DNA of 64,000 nt from Kondoa malvinella (taxonomy: Eukaryota; Basidiomycota; Agaricostilbomycetes; Agaricostilbales; Kondoaceae). The stretch covers positions 124,001 through 188,000 of the forward strand of contig BCIM01000001.1 in assembly GCA_039545315.1 (NCBI GenBank). Direction: 5' to 3'. Both the position numbers and the translations under genes were made by a program. Shown one piece after another: positions 12,857-24,247 of the stretch. Each line of letters begins with the position of its first letter. Within the stretch, counting starts at the first letter, position 1. The notes beneath the pieces are model-generated. The model searched no databases. It was not told where the DNA came from and worked only from the letters and a program-made list of their open reading frames with translations.

Positions 12857-15800
12857 ATGGCGAGCAAGACAGCAAGCGGAATCAGCGTACACGATTTGGG
12901 CGACAGCAGCCAGCCTGCAGATGGTCCTTCAATGGTGGATCAGATCATCGATGGTCTATGCCAGTCAAAACCCAAGGTCTCTCTGTCAGGAACTCAACCC
13001 TTGGAATACAGCAAGCACATTCCAACAGGTGAGCATACCTCGACTCTGCCTGGGATTCTCTAACAAAGCGTGTTCAGGTTGGCTCCTCCACGTTTCGAGC
13101 AGTCGGTTGCATTAGCTGATGCATGAATCACGTTCAGTCGTACTTTATGACGAGCGCGGTCTCATTCTATACGATCAAATAACAGATCAAGAGGCCTATT
13201 ACTTGTTTGGCAAAGAGCTCGAAATCTTCAAACAGCACGGAGATGAGATTGTGGGGTCGCGTCTCAATTTTTCCGCTGCTGGTCTAAGTAAATGTGCAGG
13301 CCCAGCGCATGTTCGGACAACCAAGCGGTTCCAAGGCTGGCGTCAAGCCTTATGTCAACGGCTCGTCAAAGCATGAGGAGGAATCCAAAGATGCCCCAAA
13401 GTTGAATGGTTCGGTCAAGACGAAGAGCGGTCATTGGGGAGACAAAGAGTCTGGCAAGCATAACTACGGAGTCAACGGCAATGTTGGCTTGGAGCCTTCT
13501 TCAGCTCTGTCAATCATTGAATTGGGTGCCGGGAGCTTGAAAAAGACCGGCGTGTTGCTTCGCTCCGCCGCCAAATTGGCGAAAGAGAGCAATAACCTTT
13601 CTTACTATGCAGTCGGTACTGGTCTGAGCATACTTGAATTATGCTCATCCAGTTACAGATTGATTTAGAACATTCACAACTCGTCGACACGCTCGAGGCT
13701 TTGAAGAAAGCAGAACCAGACTCTGTATCTGCCTCTCCGAACTCTTCAAAGGTGCACATCCAAGGCATCCGAGCCTCATACGATGAAGTGCGACCTCACC
13801 TGTCGACCAACTCCACCATTTTTGACCAGAACGCTCGCAAGTGTCTTCTTTGGCTTGGAAGCAGTCTTGGCAACTTTACTCGTCAAGAAGCAGCCGAGTT
13901 TCTGCGTCAGTACGCTGAAGAAGGCATGAAGCCAGGAGATACTTTCTTGATTGGGATCGACTCGACCGACGATGCGGCTTTGATCGAGACTGCTTATGGC
14001 GATCCAGCTGGCGTAACAGAAGCTTTCATCCTCAATGGAGTCGACAATGCATCCCGCATCCTGTCTGAAGCTACTGGCAAGCCAAATGACCTCGCGGGCA
14101 GTAAATTCAACTACGTTCATCGATACAATGTCACTGAAGGATGCCATGAAGCTTACATCCAAGCCAAAGAAGATCTCAACATTGATGCTGGCTCAAGAGG
14201 CACTTTCACAATCAAGAAGGATGAGCTTCTAGCCATTGAGCGATCGTACAAATTTTCAGCTACCGACTCACAATATCTGCTCGATCATGCCAAACTGCGC
14301 TCAGTACAGAAATGGTCCGATCCGACAGGTGCATACAACTTGCATCTCGTCGAAAAGCCAAAATTCTACTTTCCATCAACGTACCAAGCTACCACGAATC
14401 CTTTCGGCTTGCCTACTCTGGAGGACTGGGAACAGATCTGGGCTGCCTTCGATACCGCTACTCTGGACATGGTCCCTGAGCATCTTCTGCATACCAAGCC
14501 TATTGATCTTCGTCACATTTGTCTTTTCTACATTGGTCATATGTGAGCTTGCCCCTTGACACTATTGTATTCTGCTGACTCTTCTGTAGACCAACCTTTA
14601 TGCAAATACACCTTTCGAGAGCTTTGAAAGAGCCATACACAGAACCGGCTGTTTATACACAGATCTTCGAACGAGGTATCGATCCAGATATGGAAGAGTG
14701 CGTACTTTCATCTTAATAGGCAATGCATCGGCTGATTGACAATGTGCCAGTCCAACAAAGTGTCACGATCACTCAGAAGTACCTGATGCCGAAGATGATT
14801 GGCCAAGTTTGGCTGAAATTCTGGACTACCGCGATCGGGTCAGAGAACGTATGCGTCAAGTGTACACGAGCGGTAGACTAGACAAAGAGGGTAAATCCAA
14901 TCGACGTTTGGCTAGAGCTATTTGCATGGTCTACGAGCATGAAGCTCTGCATCTCGAGACTCTTCTCTAGTAAGCTTGCCCCATTGGGCGATCAACCCGG
15001 CACTGACTAGGCCTGTAGTATGCTCCTGCAAATTTCGGACAAGGTTGAACCGCCCAAGGGCTTCATGAAGCCAGATTGGCAAGGTCTATCACAGCAGTGG
15101 AAGGCTCGGATTGAGCGGGACGGTGCTGAGGCGCGAAAGGCTGTAGAGAGCTTCCCTGCGAGCACAGTGCGGATGGGTCAAGATGATAGCGATGCGGCTG
15201 ATCTGGATAACCCTATGGACTCGGAACACTCTTTCGGATGGGATAACGAGCATGGCGTTCGGCAAGTAGAAGGTGAGGCTGCTGAACTGCACGTTCGAAA
15301 CATCATTGAATCGCGAATGACAGTACCTGCTTTCAAAGCTTCGGTCCTTCCTATTACCAACAACGAATACTTAGACTACGTCACCAAGACTTCAGCAGAC
15401 CGCTCACATATCCCTTCTTCTTGGTTCCCTCTGTCAAACAACTCAACTGATCACGGCATCCGAGTCATGTACGCACCAGGTTATGTCAGCTTCGACATTG
15501 CAGGTGAATGGCCAGTCCAAGCTAGCGGTCGACAATTGGCCGCCTATTCTAAATGGAAAGGCGGGCGCTTACCTACTGAACCTGAACTGCGCGTCTTCCT
15601 GAACAAGCATTTGGTCGATAAGCCCGGAGCGAATATTGGATTCAGGAACTGGCATCCTGTTCCACCTACTTTACCTGGCATCACTAGAACGGGTGAATTC
15701 CTTGGAGCTCACAATGGAGGCGTTTTCGAATGGACTTCGACAGTCTTCGATAAGCATGAGGGATATTCTCCTTCCATCCTCTATCCCGGTTACTCGGTAG

Positions 15801-15995
15801 GTCATCAAATAGCGGCACATTTAAGTGTCTGATCCATGTGAGCAGAGTGATTTCTTCGACGGCGCTCATTCGGTCGTTGTTGGCGGTTCATGGGCTACCA
15901 TTCCTCGCATCGCGGGCAGACCGTCGTTCAGGAACTGGTATCAGGCTCAATATCCCTATGTCTTTGCGGGCGCTAGGGTCGTATATGATGTTTGA
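12857..15995 (+). CDS. EGT1: EGT1, ergothioneine biosynthesis bifunctional enzyme
   Basis: Fungal fusion of an EgtD-like histidine N-alpha-trimethyltransferase and an EgtB-like iron-dependent sulfoxide synthase, making hercynine and then its cysteinyl sulfoxide. It has 911 residues; exons 12857-13028, 13138-13250, 13300-13611, 13659-14542, 14590-14697, 14751-14969, 15019-15796, 15846-15995. The EgtD part shows LYDERGLILYDQIT, a SAM-binding ELGAGSLKKT and LWLGSSLGNFTRQEA. The central DinB-like part has the iron-ligand motif HEALHLE (around residue 592). The C-terminal FGE-sulfatase part ends GGSWATIPRIAGRPSFRNWY. A Lys/Ser-rich insert of about 50 residues sits before the SAM motif. The first intron (109 nt) is longer than usual here, so the first splice junction is the least certain point. 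Confidence 0.93.
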
Positions 15996-16091
15996 GCACG
16001 ATGTGCAAAATGTGAAATACAACAAGATCATAAGTGGAAATGCAATGCCGTGTCAAATAGTACAGTCTAATCTTTCCCCTCTCGCGCGTGT

Positions 16092-16940
16092 TTAAGCCCT
16101 CTTTGTCAACCAAGCCAACACCGCATCAATGTTGATGCCATCCTTCGCACTTATTGAATACGCGCTCGTCTCTCTGTCCGTAATCTTGCTCAACTCCCTG
16201 GAACGACATAGAAACGTCTTAGCGTCCTAACGAGAGTAAAGATGAATTAATTAGACGCACAGACGATCAATCAACTCTGTCACTTTCAGACTACCCTTCA
16301 CATCGGCCTTGTTTCCCAACACGAGAAGAGGAATAGCAGCCAATTCTGGTTTCTCGAGTAAAGCTTGTAGTTCTGTTCGGGCAGTGTCTATCTTTGTGAG
16401 GTCTGCAGAGTCAACCATGAACCTAAGCAAGAGATATGGTCAGCGTCTTGTGCTTCCGAGAAGAAGGTTGCAAAGAGGAACATGACAAAAGCGAAGAACT
16501 CACAGAATAGCATTCACACCCCTGCAATACCTATTCCACATCTGACGAAACTTGGGCTGACCTCCCAAGTCCCAAATCTTCATTGTGACATTGCCCTTCT
16601 TTACTTTGCGCATGCTGAACCCAATAGTTGGGACTACTTCTTCAGTGTATGATCCACTCTACGTGAACGCATCAGGCTTGCCAGTAGCATTGCTAGAATG
16701 GCATAAACGCACTGCTAAGAGGTTAACGAGCGATGTCTAGACGTCATCAGCTCTTTGTCGAATTGTCCCAAGAGGCTTTACAGCATACCTTGCCAGCTAC
16801 ATGAATACACATTATTGTTGAATACTGTGTTGTAGAGGGGAGGACGCACAGTTCTGCAATCCGACGAGTGTCACTTCAATCTCCTTTGACCAAAATAAAC
16901 CTCTAAGCCAATCCAGCAACCCAGTAAAGAACGAGGCCAT
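16092..16940 (-). CDS. ARL8: ARL8-like small GTPase
   Basis: Arf-like GTPase of the Arl8 type, which in animals and fungi acts on lysosome/vacuole or late endosome positioning. It has 181 residues in six exons: 16940-16850, 16796-16789, 16736-16713, 16658-16504, 16422-16261, 16197-16092. Seen: P-loop GLQNSGKT, the [13 protein letters not shown] switch region, GNKAD guanine-specificity motif, and [15 protein letters not shown]. The N-terminus ([16 protein letters not shown]) is an amphipathic helix without the Gly2 myristoylation site of Arf, as in Arl8. The P-loop is split over three exons, the middle one only 8 nt. Start codons of this gene and PET127 are 101 bp apart. Confidence 0.93.
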
Positions 16941-17041
16941 CTCAACAAGTGTCGACTAGTGCTTCGAGGGGCTGATTGACTAATGCCTTCGAGTGAGTGG
17001 ATGACGCTGGAAAACCGGTCTCGCCTTGTCTCGACACAGCG

Positions 17042-19626
17042 ATGCAACGCGGTTTACGATACCTTGGAGCTTTAACGATACCCAATACTAGAAGAAGGAT
17101 ACCTAAGGCTGCGAGTTGCTACTATTCAACAGAATCACCCGTCCCTTCCACTTCTGCCGTAACGCTCGATTCACCTCAAAGTTATTCTCTCAACGATGAT
17201 CCTCGTCAAATAAGCCATGTTGCTCTGTCAGAAGACTCAAACGAACTTATAGATGGTGACAAGGCTGAGCAGCCAAGTCGAGGGAAAGGCGCCAAAATCC
17301 GCCCGTCAAAATATGGTACAACCCATCCAACAGCTGATCTATCCACTTCAAGTTTGAAATCTTTTACTTCATCTGAAATAAAGTTTGAAAGACCAACCAA
17401 CCCAAATTCAAAAGCGAAAATCGCAAGACTGGCACATGATTTACAAAGAGTGTTGCACAACCCCGGTCAGATACATAGAATGAAGGATCCGCGCTCGAAA
17501 GAGGAGATAAGCAATTTCGATGCACGCATCAGTCAGATACCCAGTCCAGAGGAAATGAACATGCCCGCTTTGAGCGTCTTTACGAAACCAAGTGAAGATC
17601 CTGTTCTTGTTCGTCCCATCTCTTCGAGGCGCTTTCAATGATCTTTAATTGTCAAGGCAAACAGGCAAAATTAGCACAGCAGAATCAAGTCTCTTTCGCC
17701 GGCTCGACATCATCGTTAACGGGAATATTGACGCACATATGGTGTCTCCTCAATCCTGGAAGAGAACTGAACATGAACTCGCTCAGTGCTGCGTTCGATG
17801 ATAAGGTGGGTGCCATCGCATTGATCCCCATTAATGAACCTCAAACTTCTCACCAACACAGTCAAGGAAGATTGGAGCTGGTAGTCTATTACCGCCCTCT
17901 GTCGTCCTTACCAAGAAAGCGGACGTCTGGTTTATCGATAACGATAAAGCTTGGGATCCATCAGAAGGTTCAAACAACCTCTTATCCGATCTCGTTCGTC
18001 TTCTCCTTCAAAGCTCTCTTTGGGCTTTTCTGAGAGTAAGGCTTGGACAGGGTCACATAGGCGAAAAACTCCTCACTGTCAAACCGGAGGAGTTTGAAAA
18101 GTACAAGCAAAACTACCCTCATGCGGATAAAGCGGCATGGGAGAAGAAAGTCATGGATGAACCTATGGCTTATGCTTATTGCAAGGTCGGTCGCTGACTC
18201 TATTCTACCTCTTCTAAGGTTGAAGTTTCAACCATCGCCGATAGTATGGAAAACTCTTGATGAGGAGTCAGATTGATGGAGAAGAACCTAGCCTGCCTAG
18301 AAGGACATTTGTCAGTACCAGCTGATTCCTGCGTCAACTCGCGCTGGAATCTGGTTTGGTTTGACAGGACATCAAGACTAGAGCAACTGTATCTGTTCGA
18401 TTGGATAGGTTGAACCATGTTGTGCGTTGGGAATCATGTCTTGCCATATTATTGGCTAAGAGATTCTCTAATTGCACAGGAAGCTAGTGGGTACAAACTA
18501 CGGACACTCAGAGGGGAACTGGAATCGGTGCGCGCACAAGAGATAGGCTCTTTCAAAGCTGATGATCGATTTCTATTGCGCATAGTACGAGAGGGAGATG
18601 TATGATCTCATGCGCTCTGCCTACCTCAAATACTCGTAAGCCGTTATGTCCGTACAGCCATGTGCTGTAAATGAAGATAGCTTCTTACAGGATGCAAGCT
18701 CGAATTGGAGGAATGGACGGCATCTTTGTCGCTCATCACAATACGAAAGAAATGTTTGGTTTCCAATACCTACCTTTGGAAGACATGGACGAATGTACGA
18801 ATGGAAGCTATGAAGCTGCTGAGCGGACATTCAAGCTAGGTGTGGCGATTATGGAAGAGGCTTTGCAGACTGTTATGGAGCATGTTACTGTCGAGGTCAG
18901 TGCTGATACACCTCGTTCGGCGTCTGCTGATGTAGTTGTCGGCATATGGCAGGACAAATTCACTTTGACTTTCGACACTGCCGGCGACCGATCTCATATG
19001 AACATTTTCCTTGGTCAAGCAGGTAAAGATCTGCAAATGTTTACCTTCCGACTTGGCTCGATTGAGATATTGGACGACAATACCGAATCGGTCGAGCTCG
19101 CCAAAGAAGTCACTGATAATTCGCTCAAAGCTCAGACCGCGTTCTCATATACGCGGAAAAGACAATTACAATTCAAGAATATGTTCAGGCCGTCCAACCT
19201 CACACCAGAGGATATAGCTACGCTTAATTTGCATAATGCTCATGAAGAGGGAGAAGAGCCGAAGCAAAACAAACCTGCTCGACTACCGTTTGATCTGATA
19301 CCAGGCAGTGAGTGCTCGTGTCTCCGACGTTGAAGCATGTACTCATAATGCGAACAGTCAAATACATTATGCCATTCCCCTTCATCAAAGAACTTAGAGA
19401 TCTAGCACGCAGAGGTCTGAAAGAAGACAAGATCCGTATTGCACAAGCCGTCAGCGAAGCTCTCACAGCTCGACAAGCTCGAAGACGACAGCGCGCTCGC
19501 TTGATGCCCAGACCAAAGAAAGCCAGATTGGGGGATTGGCCGCCTAAACGTGTCAACTTGGAACAGGCTAGAGAGAAGGCTGCTGAGCGGAAGAACGAGT
19601 CACCTAAGCTGGTGAATCTGCAATAG
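17042..19626 (+). CDS. PET127: PET127-like mitochondrial RNA processing factor
   Basis: Pet127 family, which in yeast acts at the mitochondrial inner membrane in 5' processing and turnover of mitochondrial RNAs. It has 710 residues; exons 17042-17608, 17665-17805, 17862-18185, 18245-18310, 18368-18418, 18480-18527, 18586-18635, 18691-19307, 19358-19626. The N-terminus MQRGLRYLGALTIPNTRRR is Arg-rich and lacks acidic residues, fitting a mitochondrial presequence. Family blocks: FAGSTSSLTGILTHIW, YGKLLMRSQIDGEEPSLP, FDIKTRATVSVRLDR, YEREMYDLMRSAYLKYS, GGMDGIFVAHHNT, MFGFQYLPLEDMD. The C-terminus after residue 620 is Arg/Lys-rich. The frame is open upstream only from a GTG codon, so the start is the first ATG. 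Confidence 0.92.
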
Positions 19627-19724
19627 ACTAGAGGATTGTAGAGCTTGTACTATTACTTAGAGCTGTTCACATTGCTGAGAAGGTGTTTTTTGGACTTGGT
19701 GGCACTTTTTTCATCTCGACCACG

Positions 19725-20211
19725 ATGGTGTCTTACTGTTCGTCGCCAAGCAGATCTGTCAAACAATGACTGATAGGCTTGTTCGTGAGCAGACGATGAG
19801 ATAGAGATTGAAGACATGGTCTGGGACGACAAAGCACGACTTTTTCATTACCCTTGGTCAGCTGCTCTCTCTACTCACTCAAGCTGTGCCTGAGGCTCTA
19901 TTTAGTCCCTGTGGTGACCGCTTCGAGATTTCAAAGGTTCGCATGCGAAGGATGCAAGCGATTGATCGCTTACATTATGACCGCGCGAACAGCTCCAGCT
20001 TTCCGAAGGGGAAGAAGTAGCCATGTGCCCAAGCTGCTCTCTCATCATTCGTGTCGTCTATGACTATGTGCGTCTTCTTCCTTGTCTTTATGCCTTAGCT
20101 GATCATGCTATGCAGATGGATTTTGAAGATTACAAAGAGGCAGATGACGCAGCCGCTATGCCAGCTATCGCTGCTCCTGCTGTCAATTCCTCTGTTGCCG
20201 TTGCCGTTTGA
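19725..20211 (+). CDS. DPH3: DPH3, CSL-type zinc finger protein of diphthamide biosynthesis
   Basis: Dph3 supplies electrons to the Dph1-Dph2 enzyme for the first step of diphthamide synthesis on eEF2, and is also linked to Elongator. It has 92 residues in five exons (19725-19737, 19793-19856, 19906-19936, 19993-20067, 20116-20211). The first exon holds only 13 coding bases. The product begins [13 protein letters not shown] and has the zinc site [13 protein letters not shown]...[13 protein letters not shown]. It ends in an acidic, then Ala/Val-rich tail that is longer than in yeast. It starts 98 bp after PET127 on the same strand. Confidence 0.95.
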
Positions 20212-20971
20212 GTCTTGAACGACGGAATACCATGCTGGAAGAGCATGAGACGCAAAGAAGGAATGCACGAAACAGGCTGAGGCTATAGTCTCAAAGCTTT
20301 GATCGTTGCGGGCACGAGTTCTTGTCTAATACAAGCGATTCTTAAAGAGGATGGCGATGTACCTTGTCGGGATATGGCTGTTTGGCATGTCGGAAAATTG
20401 CCGACGGATGACGGGAAGAGCCCAGTCTACAAGTCGGTCAGGGGCACATATCCTAGCAGAACTGTCTATTGCAATTTATGTACAAAGTACAAAAGGATGA
20501 GTAAAGTACAACCAAAGGAGCTCGGTACCAATAAATAACTATGGACAATCAAGAATGTCGCGTAGCTCATTGCCATCCACAAAGCAAAATGTCCTCGTCC
20601 CCAAGAGGATGTTGCTTGTTGATGTACGCGAGATTGAAAAAGGGCTGAAATCGATATCGAGTCGAATTTCTTGGCCATAGTACAGATTTGGTTGGCTTCT
20701 AAAGGTCGGCCATTAGATTGGGCGAGATGGAACCGAAAAAGGTAGTCGCATTTCGCCAGAGGTGTAGAAGGTGTTACAGATTAAAGGCAGAGTTGTAGGT
20801 AACCGCTGACCAAGCAGTGGTGATACAACAAACGAAGTGGATCTTGCATGACAAAACTTGATGCACAAGGTGTACTGATGAGATGGACCGAGAGAAGGGT
20901 ACAGAGGTATCGGAAGGCTGGACGCAACTTCTTTTGGACATGATGTGACAGTCGAAACAAGGCGAAAGAGC
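20212..20971. other. intergenic region between convergent DPH3 and SFP1-like genes
   Basis: About 760 bp. The open frames here lack splice-supported continuation or an ATG in a plausible context. A long minus-strand frame overlapping 20781-21242 is an out-of-frame shadow of the SFP1-like 3' exon. Probably 3' untranslated sequence and spacer. Confidence 0.5.
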
Positions 20972-22757
20972 TCAATGACCGGAAAGGGCCATTGGCAAAC
21001 CAGGGAAAGCTTGAGGTGCAAAACTGAGCTGAGGTGGAGCAGGTTGAGGTGCAGATTGCATCAAGGGCGATGGTGCGGGACTGTTGGCTCGAGAGTTGTT
21101 GCGAGAAGAAGCTGCAGATGTAGGGCGACTTCGAGCACCAGCCGGTGTAAGGGGCGCAGGGTGCGTTCCCATCGCGAGCATCTGCGAAAGATGTCAGCCT
21201 AGAGAAAGAAGGGGCAAAAATGAAAACATGCCTCCAAGCCAATTTGACCGTGAGGGCCGCTATGCTGATAATGGTAGCGAAGACCGTTCATACTTCAACA
21301 AGATCAGCATTGGGCCCATGCCAGAACGTCAACAACCTACTTTTTGTATCGCTTTCCACAAGCTTGACCGACATAGCACCCAAATGGCTTCTCTTCCAAA
21401 GTCTCTCTTCCATCCTCTTCACCGCCAGTAGTAGCAGGATCCCTTCCACGGTTGTTGCAGTGTCCATGCAAGCGATGGTACTTGAGCCCATTCTGCTGCT
21501 TGTAAGCCTTGTCGCATCCAGCAACAGGGCATTTGAAAGGTTTGCTCGCTGGTGGGGTCCACACTCGACCAGATGGCATTGTAGGAGGAGGAGCGACAAA
21601 ACCTTGTTGACCTGCACCGAGGCTGACTGGAGCAAGAGAAGTAGACGTGGGGTCGTCGCCCATAATGATCGCTGCGCCAGTGGGTTGGGTTGTAACGGTG
21701 GAAGCTTGCATGCTGAGCTGAGCGAGCGAGTCTTGCGAGAAAATTTCAGCTGAAGGAGCAGACGTGACTGGGACTTCAGCTGGAGGTGATTGAGATTGTG
21801 GCCTGCTGGATTGTGGGAAGAGCATGGCTGGAGTGATTGTGCCAAGAGGAGGGAAGAGATTAAGAGAAGAGCTGGATGCAGATGGATCAAAGTCAGATTC
21901 CATGTCGCTGTCCATAGTTGGTGTATTTGGTGCGCTGGCTTCGGGGGAAGTGGTTGTTGATTTGGGACTCGCAGACCGACGAGTGGAGAAGGCGAGCGGA
22001 TGGAGAGGACGGGTACGACCAAGAGCGCCAGTAAAGTTGAAAGCTTTGCTTGATGGTCCTGCCATGCTGGGAGTGTTGGCAAATCCAGAGTTTGCGGAAT
22101 CGTCCGTCACATCCATGTCCATATCCATATCGTCCATCGAGAAAGGCGCACCAGCAGGGAATGAAGCAGATGCAGCGGCTACGTTCTGTTCAGTGAGAGG
22201 AGAGACTTTGTGTTGTTGAGCGGAACTTGGTGGCGGGGTAGCGCTATTTAGAGACAGGACTTGGCCGACCGAGCGTGGTGATTTGATGGACTGTGGTAGA
22301 GATGAAGCCATCTGAGTAGATCTGAGAGAGCCGGCTGGACTGCTGCCGAGGACATGGTGCTCTTCAAAGTGCTCCAACAAGCCGTGCAGATCATCCAGTT
22401 CTAAGCCGCAGCATGAATAACCCTTGCAGAAAGATTGTTCTAGCTTGGGCAATCGTTCGCCCGAGTCTGATGTGAATGATGATGCTGAAGTAGAGAGGAA
22501 AGCGAGATGAGAGAAGGAAGTAGGCGTTGGGTGGTCAAACATGTTGTGAGTGGAGCTAAGCCGTTCAATCAGTTCTGGCTCAACGACGGCCCAAAGGCGA
22601 AAGGAACTCACTCTGCATTGAGGCCGCCTTTCGACAGTTCTCTAGACATGGAATAGTCTTTGGTATAGGTGTTGCCCCAGCTTAGAGGTGAGCCGTATTG
22701 AGCGAAGCCATTGTTGCGGCCTCGGCTTGAAGCGATGGATAGAGGAGAGGCCATCAT
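20972..22757 (-). CDS. SFP1: SFP1-like C2H2 zinc finger transcription factor
   Basis: It has 543 residues; exons 22757-22612, 22555-21341, 21292-21232, 21181-20972. Order of parts: a short N-terminus; a zinc-finger-like CCGLELDDLHGLLEHFEEHH; a long Ser/Pro/Thr-rich region with an MDMDMDV acidic run; then two C2H2 fingers, CPVAGCDKAYKQQNGLKYHRLHGH and CYVGQACGKRYKN...GLRYHYQH, separated by an acidic linker. The split fingers and the NGLKYH pattern match fungal Sfp1, a regulator of ribosome biogenesis and cell size. The last intron (21231-21182) reads only with a GC donor (GAG^GCATGT). The GT alternatives give a different C-terminal frame. The start is ATG at 22757; the frame is open farther upstream, but only from a GTG. 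Confidence 0.82.
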
Positions 22758-24247
22758 GATGAGTGCTGGTGCAAGAGAGAGAAGGGAGCAAGTGGTCGAG
22801 AATCGGTCTTGTAGAAGACTGTCGACGCCTCGGTTCTCGTCTTTGATATGCAACGCGAGATTGCTAACGTAAGGCTTCTGTGTTGCCGAGATAGACACGA
22901 GTTGATTCTCAGATTGCTGTGTCGCACTGTACGCTTGCTGTTATGCAAGGACCAGAAGGGTGTGGCAAGTTGCCTTATGGAGATTTGGAATTGATCTGGC
23001 TTAATTGCTACAAGCAGATCAACCTTGGGTGGCAGTCGGCTAAAGCTTGTATGGCCTAGAGTGTGCGCCAGGCAGTCGGTTCGCTGTTGCTTTCGGAGAG
23101 AGGATGTCGAGACCTCTAGAGTGTCGTCAAACACCGCGGTATTAGCGATCAGTCTTCACGGCGGGAATAGAGGGGAGCCCTTCAAAGAGGAGACAGTGTG
23201 TGGGCTTGAGTCGTACTTCAGGCGAATCTACTTGGGAATGGACAAGCCTAGACAACGGCTGAAATACAAAATACCGTGCCTGAGATCACTTTACTGCATG
23301 TCTCTCCTGGAAACACCCGCTCCCTATTTCTCTCCTTCTCCCGTACTCTGGCTCTAGCAAGCCTTTCTCAAAACAATGCACGCGTTTGAGCTGTCGGATC
23401 AGATCACGCGGCTGGAACGACCACACTTGCTTATGTTAGCCGTCTTACGTTCGCCAGTCTGCCTTCTATCTATACATCTCGCACACAGACCTTTCCACGT
23501 TATCTGCTGCCCCTCGTGTCTTTTGATCGCCGAACGCCCACTTGTTTCCACAAGCCTCACTGCCTCGTTTTGACTGCCTCCCTGCCTACCATGCGATTCA
23601 TGGAGCTCCATTACCAAGTCAGGGCTACATTGTACAACCGTCTTGGTCACCGCTGCCGTCTGCTCGAACTCGCCGCTCTATCCTGCCGCCATGCGTCTAT
23701 ATACATTCAATGGCTGTGGGGTGTTCTCAGCTCGCAAGTTTCTATGTCCTGCGCTAGTGCAACAATGTTCTCATCCTGCAAGATCCTGTGTGAAAAGCAA
23801 CTGTGCTGTGCAATGCTCTTTTTCTACGTGAACTATTGGCATACTATCATGCTCGGCAGTGCGCGTTTCTCTACGTTGTGCTCGTGAAGCGAGCCTTGCA
23901 AGAGCTTGCACTTCTCCTGCAGAAGTGTGCGCTATGTACAATCTCTCGTCCAATGAACTATCTCTGCAACTATCTTTCGGCGCTTTCTCTAATGCACCCT
24001 AATTGCCTAGATGCGACGTTTGGGTCGAGACTACTTAACGGTAACATCCTGGTTCCTGTCGGCGATCGCCTTTCCCGCTGTTTTCTTTCCTACCTTGCCC
24101 TGATGTCCATACAAATTTAGTCGATCAGTCATCAAATGCGGTAACATTCGGATAAATCTGCCCTGAACGAGTCCTGAACGTGAAGGCGGCAAAAATTCAA
24201 CCGAATGACGAAGATTTCTGCATTTTCCTTATCATCAACTATCCACC
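22758..24247. promoter_or_regulatory. 1.5-kb divergent intergenic region, SFP1-like / alcohol dehydrogenase
   Basis: This is one of the longest spacers in the window. From about 23270 to 24240 the + strand is pyrimidine-rich, with many CTTTC and CCTCC runs, as in long 5' leaders of strongly expressed fungal genes. Several short open frames exist but none has splice or family support. It probably holds both promoters and long 5' UTRs. Confidence 0.5.

Noticed and set aside
16997..17041. Longer N-terminus for PET127 (MDDAGKPVSP)
   Set aside because: It starts with GTG, not ATG; the next ATG at 17042 gives a better mitochondrial presequence.
20781..21242. 153-codon minus-strand frame overlapping the SFP1-like 3' exon
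   Set aside because: It arises if the last intron is spliced from a GT at phase 1. The resulting peptide is unlike the Pro/Ala-rich tail expected, and the GC-AG junction fits better.
23300..24120. Several long open frames on the + strand upstream of the alcohol dehydrogenase
   Set aside because: Pyrimidine-rich leader gives Leu/Ser/Cys-rich frames in all phases; no family match and no splice-linked continuation.
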